A DNA stretch of 64,000 bases from UBA6136 sp041158345 (GTDB lineage Bacteria; Pseudomonadota; Gammaproteobacteria; Methylococcales; Methylococcaceae), in assembly GCA_041158345.1 (NCBI GenBank), contig JBEBBO010000008.1, positions 4,181 through 68,180 of the forward strand, in the 5' to 3' direction. Below the pieces are notes generated by a model. The model was not told the DNA's origin and did not search any database. It worked only from the letters and a program-made list of their open reading frames with translations. Every line of letters begins with the position of its first letter. Position 1 is the first letter of the stretch. The position numbers were made by a program, and so were the translations under genes. This document shows positions 8,428 to 16,903 of this stretch, piece by piece.

Positions 8428-10350
8428 TTACTCCTTTTGAATCCAAGATCTGATCATCGTGCCATTCACCTCCTCGTGATCCATCAACTCCTGGATGATC
8501 CGCTCAAGCGCTTTTTGATGGGCCGATAACGTGTTGATGGCGACTCCTTCAGCCTCCCCCACGATTCGGCGAATTTCTGAATCAATTCGCTCGGATGAAA
8601 CTTCACTGAAATCAAGCGATTCAGTCTCTTCATGCTCTAGAAAAAATAGTCGTTGGCGATGACCCAAAACGACAGGTCCAAATGTAGGACTCATTCCCCA
8701 TTCACACACCATCTTTCGAGCAATTGTATTGGCCGTGTGCAGATCATTCGAAGCGCCATTGGAGTAGCTTCCAAACCGCATTTTCTCTGCGGCCCGGCCA
8801 GCCAAAAGGACCGTGATCTGATCCCAAAGCTGGGGCTCGGTTAAAAAGAATCGTTCCTGTTCTGGCGATTGCAGCGTGAATCCCAAGGCAGCCGCACCCC
8901 TTGGGATGATGGAGACCTTCTGGACAGGCTCGGCATTGGGCAGCAATTCCGCCACCAGAGCATGGCCGGCTTCATGGCAGGCCACCCGTTGTTTTTCATC
9001 CGCGGAGAGCAAAATGGAACGCTTTTCAGGTCCCGCAATGACACGCTCGATGGCGGTTTCAAAATGCGTCATTTGAATGCATGGCGCATCATCCCTGACC
9101 GCCAAAATGGCTGCCTCATTACAGATATTGGCAAGATCTGCACCGACTAATCCTGCCGTTCTTTTGGCAATGACATGAAGATCCATATCGGTTCCAAGAA
9201 CCAGCGAACGGGCATGCAGCTGCAATATGGCCTCTCTGTCCTCAAGACCTGGCTTATCCACGACAATCTGACGATCAAATCGCCCCGCTCTCAGAAGCGC
9301 TCGATCCAGAATTTCGGGTCGGTTGGTTGCCGCCATCACAATGATGCCCGCCGAAGGATCAAATCCATCCATCTCGGTCAGAAGCTGGTTGAGCGTCTGC
9401 TCCCTTTCGTCATGCGCACCGAGAGGGTTGACCCCCCCTCGGCTTCGTCCAATGGCGTCGAGTTCATCAATGAAGATCATGCAGGGTGCGTGCTCCCGAG
9501 CTTGCTCAAAAAGCTCCCGTACACGAGCCGCCCCAACACCGACAAAGATCTCCATAAATTCAGCCCCGCTGATGTTGTAGAAAGGAACCCCTGCTTCCCC
9601 TGCAACGGCACGAGCCAGCAAGGTCTTACCCGTCCCAGGCGCGCCGACCAACAGTAAGCCTTTCGGCATTCGCCCTCCGAGCCGTTGAATTCTTTGGGGA
9701 TCCTTGAGAAAGGTAATGGCCTCCTGAAGTTCCTGTTTGGCCTCACGCGTTCCCGCGACGTCATCAAATTTAAGTCGATTTGCATTCCCCTGGATCAAGG
9801 GAATCATGGGTTTTCGCTTGCCAAACCATGCCCCTCCCCCACTCTGAATTTGCTTTGAGATGAAAAGCATCAACCCCATCATCAGGATGAAAGGAAGAAG
9901 CCAAATGAGCAGGAATGAGAATAAATCGGATTCTTCGATCGCACGGAATGTGATCTTTCTTGCCGTCAATTTTTGGATGAGATCTGGATCTTCTACCCTC
10001 AGGCTGAAAAAGGGCGATTGCCGCCTCCCTTCTTGACCTAAAAGTCCTTGAATTTGCCTTTGAGAAATCCGAAGGTCAGCCACCTCACCAAGATCCACTC
10101 TGGAGAGAAATTCGGCATAGCTGATTTCGTGCTCGATGTTTTTTGAAATGACATGACTGAAAACCCCCAAAGTAAGGGCCACGATGCAGATAAGAAACCA
10201 TCTCGGCTTCCCGGATGGGAAGGGGATTTGTTCAGAAACTCCAGACCCAATCGATCGGCAAAACCTTCCGATCCGATTAAAAATCCGAACGGACCGGAGA
10301 GCCTCCTCATGGGGATGCAGCACGGGCTCTGTCTTTTCTCTTTTACTCAT
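8428..10350 (-). CDS. ftsH: FtsH-type ATP-dependent zinc metalloprotease (paralogue)
   Basis: This encodes 640 residues from the ATG at 10350. FtsH is a membrane-bound hexameric AAA+ protease that extracts and degrades membrane and short-lived proteins. Visible parts are a first membrane span at about 50-66, a periplasmic domain, a second span at about 143-163, Walker A GAPGTGKT at 236-243, Walker B IFIDE at about 292-296, the pore segment FVGVG and the zinc site HEAGH at 459-463. About 45 residues precede the first span, longer than in the housekeeping enzyme, which suggests an accessory copy. The frame stays open upstream to 10635, but that would overlap the preceding gene. It sits among stress genes rather than next to rlmE/folP as the housekeeping gene usually does. 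Confidence 0.92.
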   Translation of the reverse strand: MSKREKTEPVLHPHEEALRSVRIFNRIGRFCRSIGSGVSEQIPFPSGKPRWFLICIVALTLGVFSHVISKNIEHEISYAEFLSRVDLGEVADLRISQRQIQGLLGQEGRRQSPFFSLRVEDPDLIQKLTARKITFRAIEESDLFSFLLIWLLPFILMMGLMLFISKQIQSGGGAWFGKRKPMIPLIQGNANRLKFDDVAGTREAKQELQEAITFLKDPQRIQRLGGRMPKGLLLVGAPGTGKTLLARAVAGEAGVPFYNISGAEFMEIFVGVGAARVRELFEQAREHAPCMIFIDELDAIGRSRGGVNPLGAHDEREQTLNQLLTEMDGFDPSAGIIVMAATNRPEILDRALLRAGRFDRQIVVDKPGLEDREAILQLHARSLVLGTDMDLHVIAKRTAGLVGADLANICNEAAILAVRDDAPCIQMTHFETAIERVIAGPEKRSILLSADEKQRVACHEAGHALVAELLPNAEPVQKVSIIPRGAAALGFTLQSPEQERFFLTEPQLWDQITVLLAGRAAEKMRFGSYSNGASNDLHTANTIARKMVCEWGMSPTFGPVVLGHRQRLFFLEHEETESLDFSEVSSERIDSEIRRIVGEAEGVAINTLSAHQKALERIIQELMDHEEVNGTMIRSWIQKE

Positions 10351-10534
10351 GGCCACTCGTCGCCTCGGTGATTCGCCATTGATGCTGGACGATAAACAGG
10401 CCAGCCCCGACCGTCTGTGCGTAATCACACGAGGCATCCCGAAACAGAACTTGTCCATAACACCGGATGCGATGAGAGGGGCTTCACTCCCTGAATATGT
10501 CCCTCGTGACATGTACATCCGAGAAGTGGGCTTT

Positions 10535-10924
10535 TTAAGGAATAGGCTTGCCACTTGGCGAGGCATTGGGAATGTGTCGCATACCCTCCTGGAGATGGCC
10601 AAACAGCTTTGCGCCCTCATCGGGATTGGCGCCACTCACCAGGATGGCCACGACGAGTTCCTCACCGAAGCGCATGCACTCCACAACCGCGATTGTCTGA
10701 TCGGACCAGGAGCGAACCGAGTCCGCATCAACCGTCACATGATGCGTGGCGTCTTTGAGTACCCCGCTGGATGCCTGTTTGACACAGCCGGAACGATCAT
10801 TGTCTCGACCCCAGTGGATATGGTCCCACCATAGATTGGGTGCCGCTTGGGCCATCATGGGTACACTATATAAAAGCCAGATACTCACGATGACCCGAAC
10901 CCATTTAAAGTTTTCATTCTTCAT
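10535..10924 (-). CDS. Secreted hypothetical protein, 129 residues
   Basis: A signal peptide (about residues 1-27, ending PMMAQA) precedes a mature part of about 100 residues with two cysteines (SGCVKQ and VECMRF) that could form a disulfide. I do not recognise a family. It lies 34 bases downstream of the next small gene and 184 bases upstream of ftsH, all on the same strand. Confidence 0.6.
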   Translation of the reverse strand: MKNENFKWVRVIVSIWLLYSVPMMAQAAPNLWWDHIHWGRDNDRSGCVKQASSGVLKDATHHVTVDADSVRSWSDQTIAVVECMRFGEELVVAILVSGANPDEGAKLFGHLQEGMRHIPNASPSGKPIP

Positions 10925-10958
10925 AATGACCTCTGTTGGAAAGCTCTCCTCAGCAGGG

Positions 10959-11159
10959 CTAGTTCAAGCGAAGAGCCTCCGGCTCGGATTGACCGCTCTG
11001 ATGCTCCCCATCAATGAAGGCAATGCCGGAAGCGATCGGAAGCGAGGCCAGGAATTCCGCGAGGGGCGGTTTTCCCAAGAGATACCAGTACTGGATCAGG
11101 ATGCGAGTGATCTCACCCTCGACGGCCCGAAGGTGGTCTTTTTCGGATAAATACTTCAT
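10959..11159 (-). CDS. Hypothetical protein, 66 residues
   Basis: This frame starts at the ATG at 11159 (a TTG two codons earlier is possible). The N-terminal half (LRAVEGEITRILIQYWYLLG) looks like an amphipathic helix. It is not recognised. The close spacing to the secreted-protein gene suggests one transcript, but the ribosome site is weak. Confidence 0.42.
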   Translation of the reverse strand: MKYLSEKDHLRAVEGEITRILIQYWYLLGKPPLAEFLASLPIASGIAFIDGEHQSGQSEPEALRLN

Positions 11160-11684
11160 ACGCAAAACCCCGCTGCGTTATAGGTTTTAAAGGCGCAGGA
11201 CCTCTCGTCCGGTTCTCGGATCTGAAGATCATTCGCTCAGGTGTCCAGCGACTACTAGGTCGAAGGCCATGATTTCAGCGCACTAAAAATCAGCTTTGGA
11301 GAGGTGCTTAGTGCTCCCGATGGTCCCAAAGCCCATCCCGTCTTCATAGACCTATGGCTTGATCGTTCGGCCCATAAGGTCAAAAGCTACCGGCGAAGCT
11401 GAAGTACCGTGGACGAACAGAACGAGACTCTTCCCTTTTGATTTCTCGCCAGAGCATCGATCGTCCTTCGTGTTCTCACCATGGCGGGAACAGGATGCAC
11501 TCTCTATTCAGTTCACGATATTGGGGGTATCCCCTATGGGGAATCGGGAGCGGTGAATTCAGGATCTGAGCACACACGCCTTGACGAATGTCATATAGTC
11601 GAACCTACGGATATTCAGATGCGAAAGATCATGTCCAAGACCCGTTCAGTGCCACAGGAATCAGGAATCAGGAATCAGGAATCA
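11160..11684. other. Intergenic region ending in a 7-bp tandem repeat
   Basis: The stretch between the small minus-strand gene and the response regulator has no convincing gene. An in-frame extension of the regulator reaches back to 11481, but its residues do not look like a conserved domain. The right end carries the tandem repeat described separately. Confidence 0.45.
11655..11682 (+). repeat. Four tandem copies of CAGGAAT directly before the regulator start
   Basis: Four perfect copies of the 7-base unit run from 11655 to 11682, two bases before the ATG at 11685. Each unit contains AGGA, so the last copy supplies the ribosome site. A change in copy number would move upstream AGGA units; if translation begins further upstream it would change the frame. 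Confidence 0.85.
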
Positions 11685-12080
11685 ATGAGAGTGTCGGTCA
11701 ATCCCCTCCGAGGGAAGAGGATCCTTGTACTTGATGACGACCGAAGTAACCTCGAAGCCGTAGGGATGCTCTTGGGACACTTCGAAACGACAGCCTTCCT
11801 ATTCGAGAGTGGCGAAGATGCTATGGATTGGCTGAAAAACCATTACCACCAATGTGATGCGGTAATTACAGACATTGCCATGCCCGTGATGGATGGCTTT
11901 GCCTTTGCACGTCATATCCGAGACGTGCTGGGCCTTCTTCACCTGCCCGTCATTGCGGTTACCGGTGAGCCTATAGAAGCCAACTCACCAAGAGCGATCT
12001 CAGCAGGTTTTACCGCCCTTCTAAGGAAGCCTATCCATCCTGATGATTTACATCAGGTTTTAGTCCGGTATATCAACTAA
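11685..12080 (+). CDS. Single-domain response regulator (CheY-like receiver)
   Basis: This encodes 131 residues from the ATG at 11685. It is a receiver domain alone: acidic pocket in VLDDDR (about residues 15-19), phosphoacceptor D63 in ITDIAMPVMDG, T93 in AVTGE and K115 in LRKPIH. No DNA-binding or enzyme domain follows, so it works through protein contacts or a phosphorelay. It converges on kdpD. It is not KdpE, which carries a winged-helix output domain. Upstream in-frame starts at 11619 and 11631 would read through the tandem repeat. Confidence 0.82.
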   Translation: MRVSVNPLRGKRILVLDDDRSNLEAVGMLLGHFETTAFLFESGEDAMDWLKNHYHQCDAVITDIAMPVMDGFAFARHIRDVLGLLHLPVIAVTGEPIEANSPRAISAGFTALLRKPIHPDDLHQVLVRYIN

Positions 12081-12148
12081 AGCGAGAGGGCGACGGCCTT
12101 TTCTATACGGCGCCTCGCCAGATCACTCTGATCGCTCGCATATTTCCT

Positions 12149-14188
12149 CTATTTCTCGACGAATCGCTCACCTTCCCCTATCCCCATGGCGTGCCGATTC
12201 AGTGTTTGGGTGACAATCTCTAGGATCATATTTAAAAGCTTTCGTTGTTCAGGAAGGATGACGCGCCGAAGCATTGGAGGCTTTATCACGAGCACACCAG
12301 CCGCAGTGTCACTTCGTGAGGCAGTTGCCATCATCGGTAAATAAAGAAACTCCGCGCCTGAAAGGATATGAGTCCCTTTTCCAGCGGCCACTTTATGCTG
12401 GAAAACCCATTGGGCAACGCCCATATCCACCTTATTCGGGGAATACTCACTGGATTTGCTCGAGAGAAACTCCAAGTTGCCCTCCCGATTCGGAAGAACA
12501 AATACCACCTTGCCACCAAACTCCCGATGCAACCCTTTGATTGCTAAATCAATGGCCTCATAGCAATTGTGACTGTCTGCCAACTCGCGGCTCATTTGAT
12601 ATAGAAGGCTCAAACGACGCTCGCGATGCACAGAGTCAGAGGCATAATGGCGTATCTGCTCCATCAAGTGGCCCGGTATAAAGCCCACAATCAAGATGGC
12701 CAAAATCGTTAGAGCGCTCTGCGGGTCTGCGATAGTCCAGTTTAGAGCAGGTCCGGCGAAAAGAAAGTCCAAAGCCCCGATAACGAGGAGGGATGCCATC
12801 ATTGCCGGGCCTTTTCCCCAATGCATGGCAACCATCAAAATCCCCAGGACATGGATCATGATGAGGTTCACCTTCGAAAGATAGGGTGAAAGTAACCATG
12901 CAATCCATACAACACCCGCACTGATTCCCAGGCCCGAAATGTAGCTTAATAGGCACCTTTCTCTCTCTGATTCCTCCTGTTCCAGAAAAGCCTGAAGGTC
13001 AACGTCTTCATTGCTAAACGGTTTGACAAATTCGGCAACCTGTTCGTCAGGGCTACCGAGTAGGTAAAGATTAATGTCTTGTGCCCGACGAATGAGCGTG
13101 TCGACCATCGACCCACGAATCCAATGTTGAAGACCACGCAAGCTGGGCCGACCCAATACCAGCTTGCTGATATTTCGCTCTCGGGCGAACCGAATGATTT
13201 CGCTACTACTTTCAGCCCCGCGCAAGGTGACCGTCTCAGCACCCAGATCCTCAGCAAACTTCAACATTTGAAGCACTCGTCCTCGCTGTTCCGTAGGCAA
13301 TCTCTCGAGCTCAGGCGTCTCGACATAAGCCACTATCCACTCTGCTCGAAGGGCGGAGGCAAAGCGCTTACCCGACCGTATTAACCGTTCACCCGTTTCC
13401 GTCGGACCGATACAGACCAAAACGTATTCCGACACCGGCCACACATCATGAATATGGTGGTTTTCCCGATAGCATTGCATCTGCGCATCAACCTGTTGTG
13501 TGGTCTGACGCAGTGCCAATTCTCTTAACGCGATCAGATTGCCTTCTTTGAAGAAATGTTGCGCAGCTTTCCGCGCTTGTTCTCCTGAGTAAATTTTGCC
13601 GTCTCGTAATCGGTCCAGAAGCTCACGAGGGGGCAGATCAATCAGACAGACTTCATCAGCCTGCTCAAAAACTCGATCGGGAAATGTTTCACCCACCCTC
13701 ACACCTGCAATGTGGCCCACATCATCATTGAGACTCTCAAGATGTTGAACATTGACGGTCGTGTAGACATCGATCCCCGCCTCCAGTATTTCTTCGATGT
13801 CCTGCCAACGTTTGAGATGTCGTAAGCCACTCACATTGTTATGCGCCAGTTCATCGACCAGGATGAGTTCAGGTCGACGCTGAAGGGCAAGATCCAGATT
13901 AAATTCCCGAATCAGAATGCCTCGGTATTTGACTTCAAGTGCCGGCAAGAGCTCAAAACCCTCGAGAAATGTCTGGGTTCCGATACGGCCATGGGTTTCA
14001 ATCCATCCGGCGACCACATCTGTACCCGAGAGAAGCTTCTGCTTGCCTGCCTGAAGCATCGCGCAGGTTTTTCCAACACCGGCGACCGAGCCAAAAAAGA
14101 TTTTTAATCGGCCTCGCCTGCGGCGCCGTTCTGCGGACCGAGTACGCGCCAACAATCGATCCGGGTCTGGACGCTGCGGTTCTGTCAC
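12149..14188 (-). CDS. kdpD: Short KdpD: sensor without histidine kinase core
   Basis: This encodes 679 residues from a GTG at 14188, 7 bases after the kdpC stop, with GAGGA upstream. Domains in order: KdpD N-terminal ATP-binding domain (Walker A GSVAGVGKT at 33-41), a universal-stress-like domain at about 240-370, a four-span DUF4118 membrane region at about 410-510 and a GAF-like region at about 530-670. It then stops. Full KdpD proteins are near 900 residues and continue with the dimerisation and ATPase domains of a histidine kinase; the H, N and G boxes are all absent here. Truncated KdpD forms are known in some bacteria next to kdp genes. No kdpE is present in the window. Confidence 0.9.
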   Translation of the reverse strand: MTEPQRPDPDRLLARTRSAERRRRRGRLKIFFGSVAGVGKTCAMLQAGKQKLLSGTDVVAGWIETHGRIGTQTFLEGFELLPALEVKYRGILIREFNLDLALQRRPELILVDELAHNNVSGLRHLKRWQDIEEILEAGIDVYTTVNVQHLESLNDDVGHIAGVRVGETFPDRVFEQADEVCLIDLPPRELLDRLRDGKIYSGEQARKAAQHFFKEGNLIALRELALRQTTQQVDAQMQCYRENHHIHDVWPVSEYVLVCIGPTETGERLIRSGKRFASALRAEWIVAYVETPELERLPTEQRGRVLQMLKFAEDLGAETVTLRGAESSSEIIRFARERNISKLVLGRPSLRGLQHWIRGSMVDTLIRRAQDINLYLLGSPDEQVAEFVKPFSNEDVDLQAFLEQEESERERCLLSYISGLGISAGVVWIAWLLSPYLSKVNLIMIHVLGILMVAMHWGKGPAMMASLLVIGALDFLFAGPALNWTIADPQSALTILAILIVGFIPGHLMEQIRHYASDSVHRERRLSLLYQMSRELADSHNCYEAIDLAIKGLHREFGGKVVFVLPNREGNLEFLSSKSSEYSPNKVDMGVAQWVFQHKVAAGKGTHILSGAEFLYLPMMATASRSDTAAGVLVIKPPMLRRVILPEQRKLLNMILEIVTQTLNRHAMGIGEGERFVEK

Positions 14189-14195
14189 CGAGTCC

Positions 14196-14777
14196 TCACG
14201 AGGAGCTCAGACGGTCAAGCGCAAGATTCAAATCGAGCACGTTTACGCGTGGCTCTTGCCATAAATAAGGGCGAGCAGGAACCGCGAATTGCTCCACGAG
14301 AGCTTCTATCGTTCCGGGCTTCAAATGCCTGACCCTCGCAATCCGGGCGATTTGGTAGTGTGCGGCTGCAACACTGATCTCTGGATCCAGCCCGCTTCCG
14401 GAGGCGGTTACCAGATCGATGGGAATAGGCGCTGGGTTTTCAGGGTCCATTTTTCGAAGCAGTTGAATTCTGGTTTTGATCAGATCGACCAGCACAGGGT
14501 TTGAAGGCCCGAGATTGGATCCATTCGAGGCGCGTGCATTATTGGCCCCCCCTGGAGTTGCTGAAGGCCGACCCCAAAAATAGTACGGAGCTGAAAAATA
14601 TTGGCCCAGAATCTGGGATCCAACGGGAATGTCGCGAAATCGGACAATGCTCCCGTTGGCCTGAACAGGCATGAAGGACTGAGCTATTCCTGTCACCACC
14701 ACCGGATAAAGGATTCCGAAGATGAAGGACCATGCCAGTAACATTACAAAAGAGGACTGGATGACATTCAGTCGCAT
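14196..14777 (-). CDS. kdpC: Potassium-transporting ATPase subunit KdpC
   Basis: This encodes 193 residues. The ATG at 14777 overlaps the kdpB stop by one base (TGATG) and follows GGAGG, which decides the start over an upstream in-frame ATG. One N-terminal membrane span (about residues 10-30) precedes a periplasmic part with the family segments FSAPYYFWGRPS, ASNGSNLGPSNP and GSGLDPEIS. KdpC links KdpA and KdpB and supports high-affinity binding. It is the third structural gene of kdpFABC. Confidence 0.95.
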   Translation of the reverse strand: MRLNVIQSSFVMLLAWSFIFGILYPVVVTGIAQSFMPVQANGSIVRFRDIPVGSQILGQYFSAPYYFWGRPSATPGGANNARASNGSNLGPSNPVLVDLIKTRIQLLRKMDPENPAPIPIDLVTASGSGLDPEISVAAAHYQIARIARVRHLKPGTIEALVEQFAVPARPYLWQEPRVNVLDLNLALDRLSSS

Positions 14778-16903
14778 CAGCCTGCCTCCGCCCACCCGAG
14801 ACCTCGAAGCGCGAGATCAATGATCTTGATGCCGATGAAAGGCACGATGATTCCGCCAATGCCATAAATCATGAGATGGTCTCTAAGGAGAATTGCAGCA
14901 CCCACCGGTCGATAACGGACCCCCGTTAGCGCCAGTGGAATCAGCCCGATGATGATCAACGCATTAAAAATCACGGCCGACAAAATGGCGCTGGACGGCG
15001 TTGAAAGATGCATTAGATTAAGGTCACTCAAAATCGGGAATGTCCCCGCAAAGGCGGCAGGAATAATTGCAAAGTATTTGGCAACGTCATTGGCAATACT
15101 GAATGTCGTGAGGGCCCCTCGTGTCATTAACATCTGCTTCCCGGTCTCGACAATTTCAATGAGCTTGGTGGGATTTGAATCAAGATCCACCATGTTTCCC
15201 GCTTCTTTGGCCGCCTGGGTGCCTGAATTCATCGCTACAGCCACATCGGCCTGAGCCAGCGCCGGTGCATCATTGGTCCCGTCTCCAGTCATTGCGACCA
15301 TCCGCCCTTGCATCTGGTAATCTCGAATCAATCGAAGTTTCATTTCAGGTGTTGCTTCAGCCAGAAAATCATCCACGCCGGCTTCAGCAGCAATTGCAGC
15401 CGCTGTAATTCGGTTATCACCGGTGATCATGACCGTCTGAATGCCCATTTTTCGGAGCTGTGCAAAACGCTCACGAATTCCTCCCTTGACGATATCCTTG
15501 AGCTCAATCACGCCAAGAACGCGGGATGATTCTGCAACCAGTAATGGGGTACTTCCACGCTTGGAGACTTCATCAACCAGCGCCTGAGCGGCTTCTGGAA
15601 AGGTCCCACCCTGTTCAATGACAAAATTATGAATCGCATCCGCCGAGCCCTTTCGGATCCTGCGGGGAAGCTCCCCCTCTTTCTCCGGAGCCAGATCGAC
15701 GCCACTCATCCGGGTCCGAGCACTAAACTGAATGAAGGCGGCATTCAGGGAGCGGACATCCCTCTCGCGAATCCCGAAACATTTCTTTGCTAGGACCACG
15801 ACACTCCGACCTTCCGGCGTTTCGTCCGCCAGTGAAGAAAGCTGGGCAATCTGTGCAAAGGTTTCTTCGGTGCTTCCGGCCAGCGGAATAAAGGCCGCTG
15901 CCTGCCGATTACCCAGCGTTATCGTCCCGGTTTTATCCAAAAGCAGCACATCGACATCTCCCGCCGCCTCAACCGATCGTCCTGAAGTCGCAATCACATT
16001 GCGCTGCATCATTCGTCCAATTCCTGCGATGCCCACCGCGGAGAGAAGTCCTCCAATGGTGGTCGGGGTTAGACAGACCAAGAGTGAAACCAGCACGGTT
16101 ATGCTGACCGGCTGTCCAGCATTTGATGCCTTGCTGGCATAGATCGAGAAAGGCAACAGAGTGGACGTTGCCAAAAGAAAGACCAAGGTCAAAGCCACCA
16201 GGAGGATCATCAAAGCGATTTCATTGGGGGATTTTTGGCGTCTGGCGTTTTCCACCATGGCAATCATCTTGTCCAAGAAGGCTTCACCCGGGTTCGCCGT
16301 AATGCGAACCACAACCCAATCTGAAAGTACTTTGGTCCCCCCGGTCACAGAACTGAAATCGCCACCGGACTCTCGGATCACCGGTGCCGATTCGCCGGTG
16401 ATGGCACTTTCATCAACAGAGGCAATCCCCTCAATCACTTCACCATCACCCGGGACATAATCGCCGGCAAGGACCATCACGAAATCGCCAACGTGAAGCG
16501 ACGTTGCAGAGACCTCTAGGTATTCTTCCAAACGATCGGGTGAAGCCATCAGGCGTGCGGTCATGGCCCGCTTTGACCCTCTCAGGTAATTCACCTGGGC
16601 CTGACTTCGTCGTTCTGCCAATGCTTCTGCAAAATTGGCAAAGAGAACCGTAAACCAAAGCCAGAAAGAGATCGCAAAGATGAATCCGGGCTTTTCTTGG
16701 CCCTGCCCTGCTATGGCCTGAATTCCGAGGACGGTTGTGAGTAGTGATCCCACATAGACAACAAACATGACCGGATTGCGTAGCTGATGGGTGGGATTTA
16801 GTTTGATGAACGCCTCACCCACTGCGCTGAGCAAAAGTTCACCGTAAGCGATTCCCGGCATTCTTTGTAACATGGCCATTCCCTCAAGCTGAAAGCTCAT
16901 CAC
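14777..16903 (-). CDS. kdpB: Potassium-transporting ATPase ATP-binding subunit KdpB
   Basis: This encodes 708 residues, a P-type ATPase subunit that powers K+ uptake by KdpA. It has membrane spans near the N-terminus, the actuator motif TGES, the phosphorylation motif DKTGTIT, a nucleotide-binding domain and the hinge MTGDGTNDAPALAQADV. The start overlaps the kdpA stop. The N-terminus is slightly longer than usual, and a start at the internal MAMLQ is possible. Confidence 0.96.
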   Translation of the reverse strand: MMSFQLEGMAMLQRMPGIAYGELLLSAVGEAFIKLNPTHQLRNPVMFVVYVGSLLTTVLGIQAIAGQGQEKPGFIFAISFWLWFTVLFANFAEALAERRSQAQVNYLRGSKRAMTARLMASPDRLEEYLEVSATSLHVGDFVMVLAGDYVPGDGEVIEGIASVDESAITGESAPVIRESGGDFSSVTGGTKVLSDWVVVRITANPGEAFLDKMIAMVENARRQKSPNEIALMILLVALTLVFLLATSTLLPFSIYASKASNAGQPVSITVLVSLLVCLTPTTIGGLLSAVGIAGIGRMMQRNVIATSGRSVEAAGDVDVLLLDKTGTITLGNRQAAAFIPLAGSTEETFAQIAQLSSLADETPEGRSVVVLAKKCFGIRERDVRSLNAAFIQFSARTRMSGVDLAPEKEGELPRRIRKGSADAIHNFVIEQGGTFPEAAQALVDEVSKRGSTPLLVAESSRVLGVIELKDIVKGGIRERFAQLRKMGIQTVMITGDNRITAAAIAAEAGVDDFLAEATPEMKLRLIRDYQMQGRMVAMTGDGTNDAPALAQADVAVAMNSGTQAAKEAGNMVDLDSNPTKLIEIVETGKQMLMTRGALTTFSIANDVAKYFAIIPAAFAGTFPILSDLNLMHLSTPSSAILSAVIFNALIIIGLIPLALTGVRYRPVGAAILLRDHLMIYGIGGIIVPFIGIKIIDLALRGLGWAEAG

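Noticed and set aside
11685..12080. Receiver protein as KdpE
   Set aside because: It ends after the receiver domain, with no winged-helix DNA-binding domain, and it converges on kdpD rather than following it.
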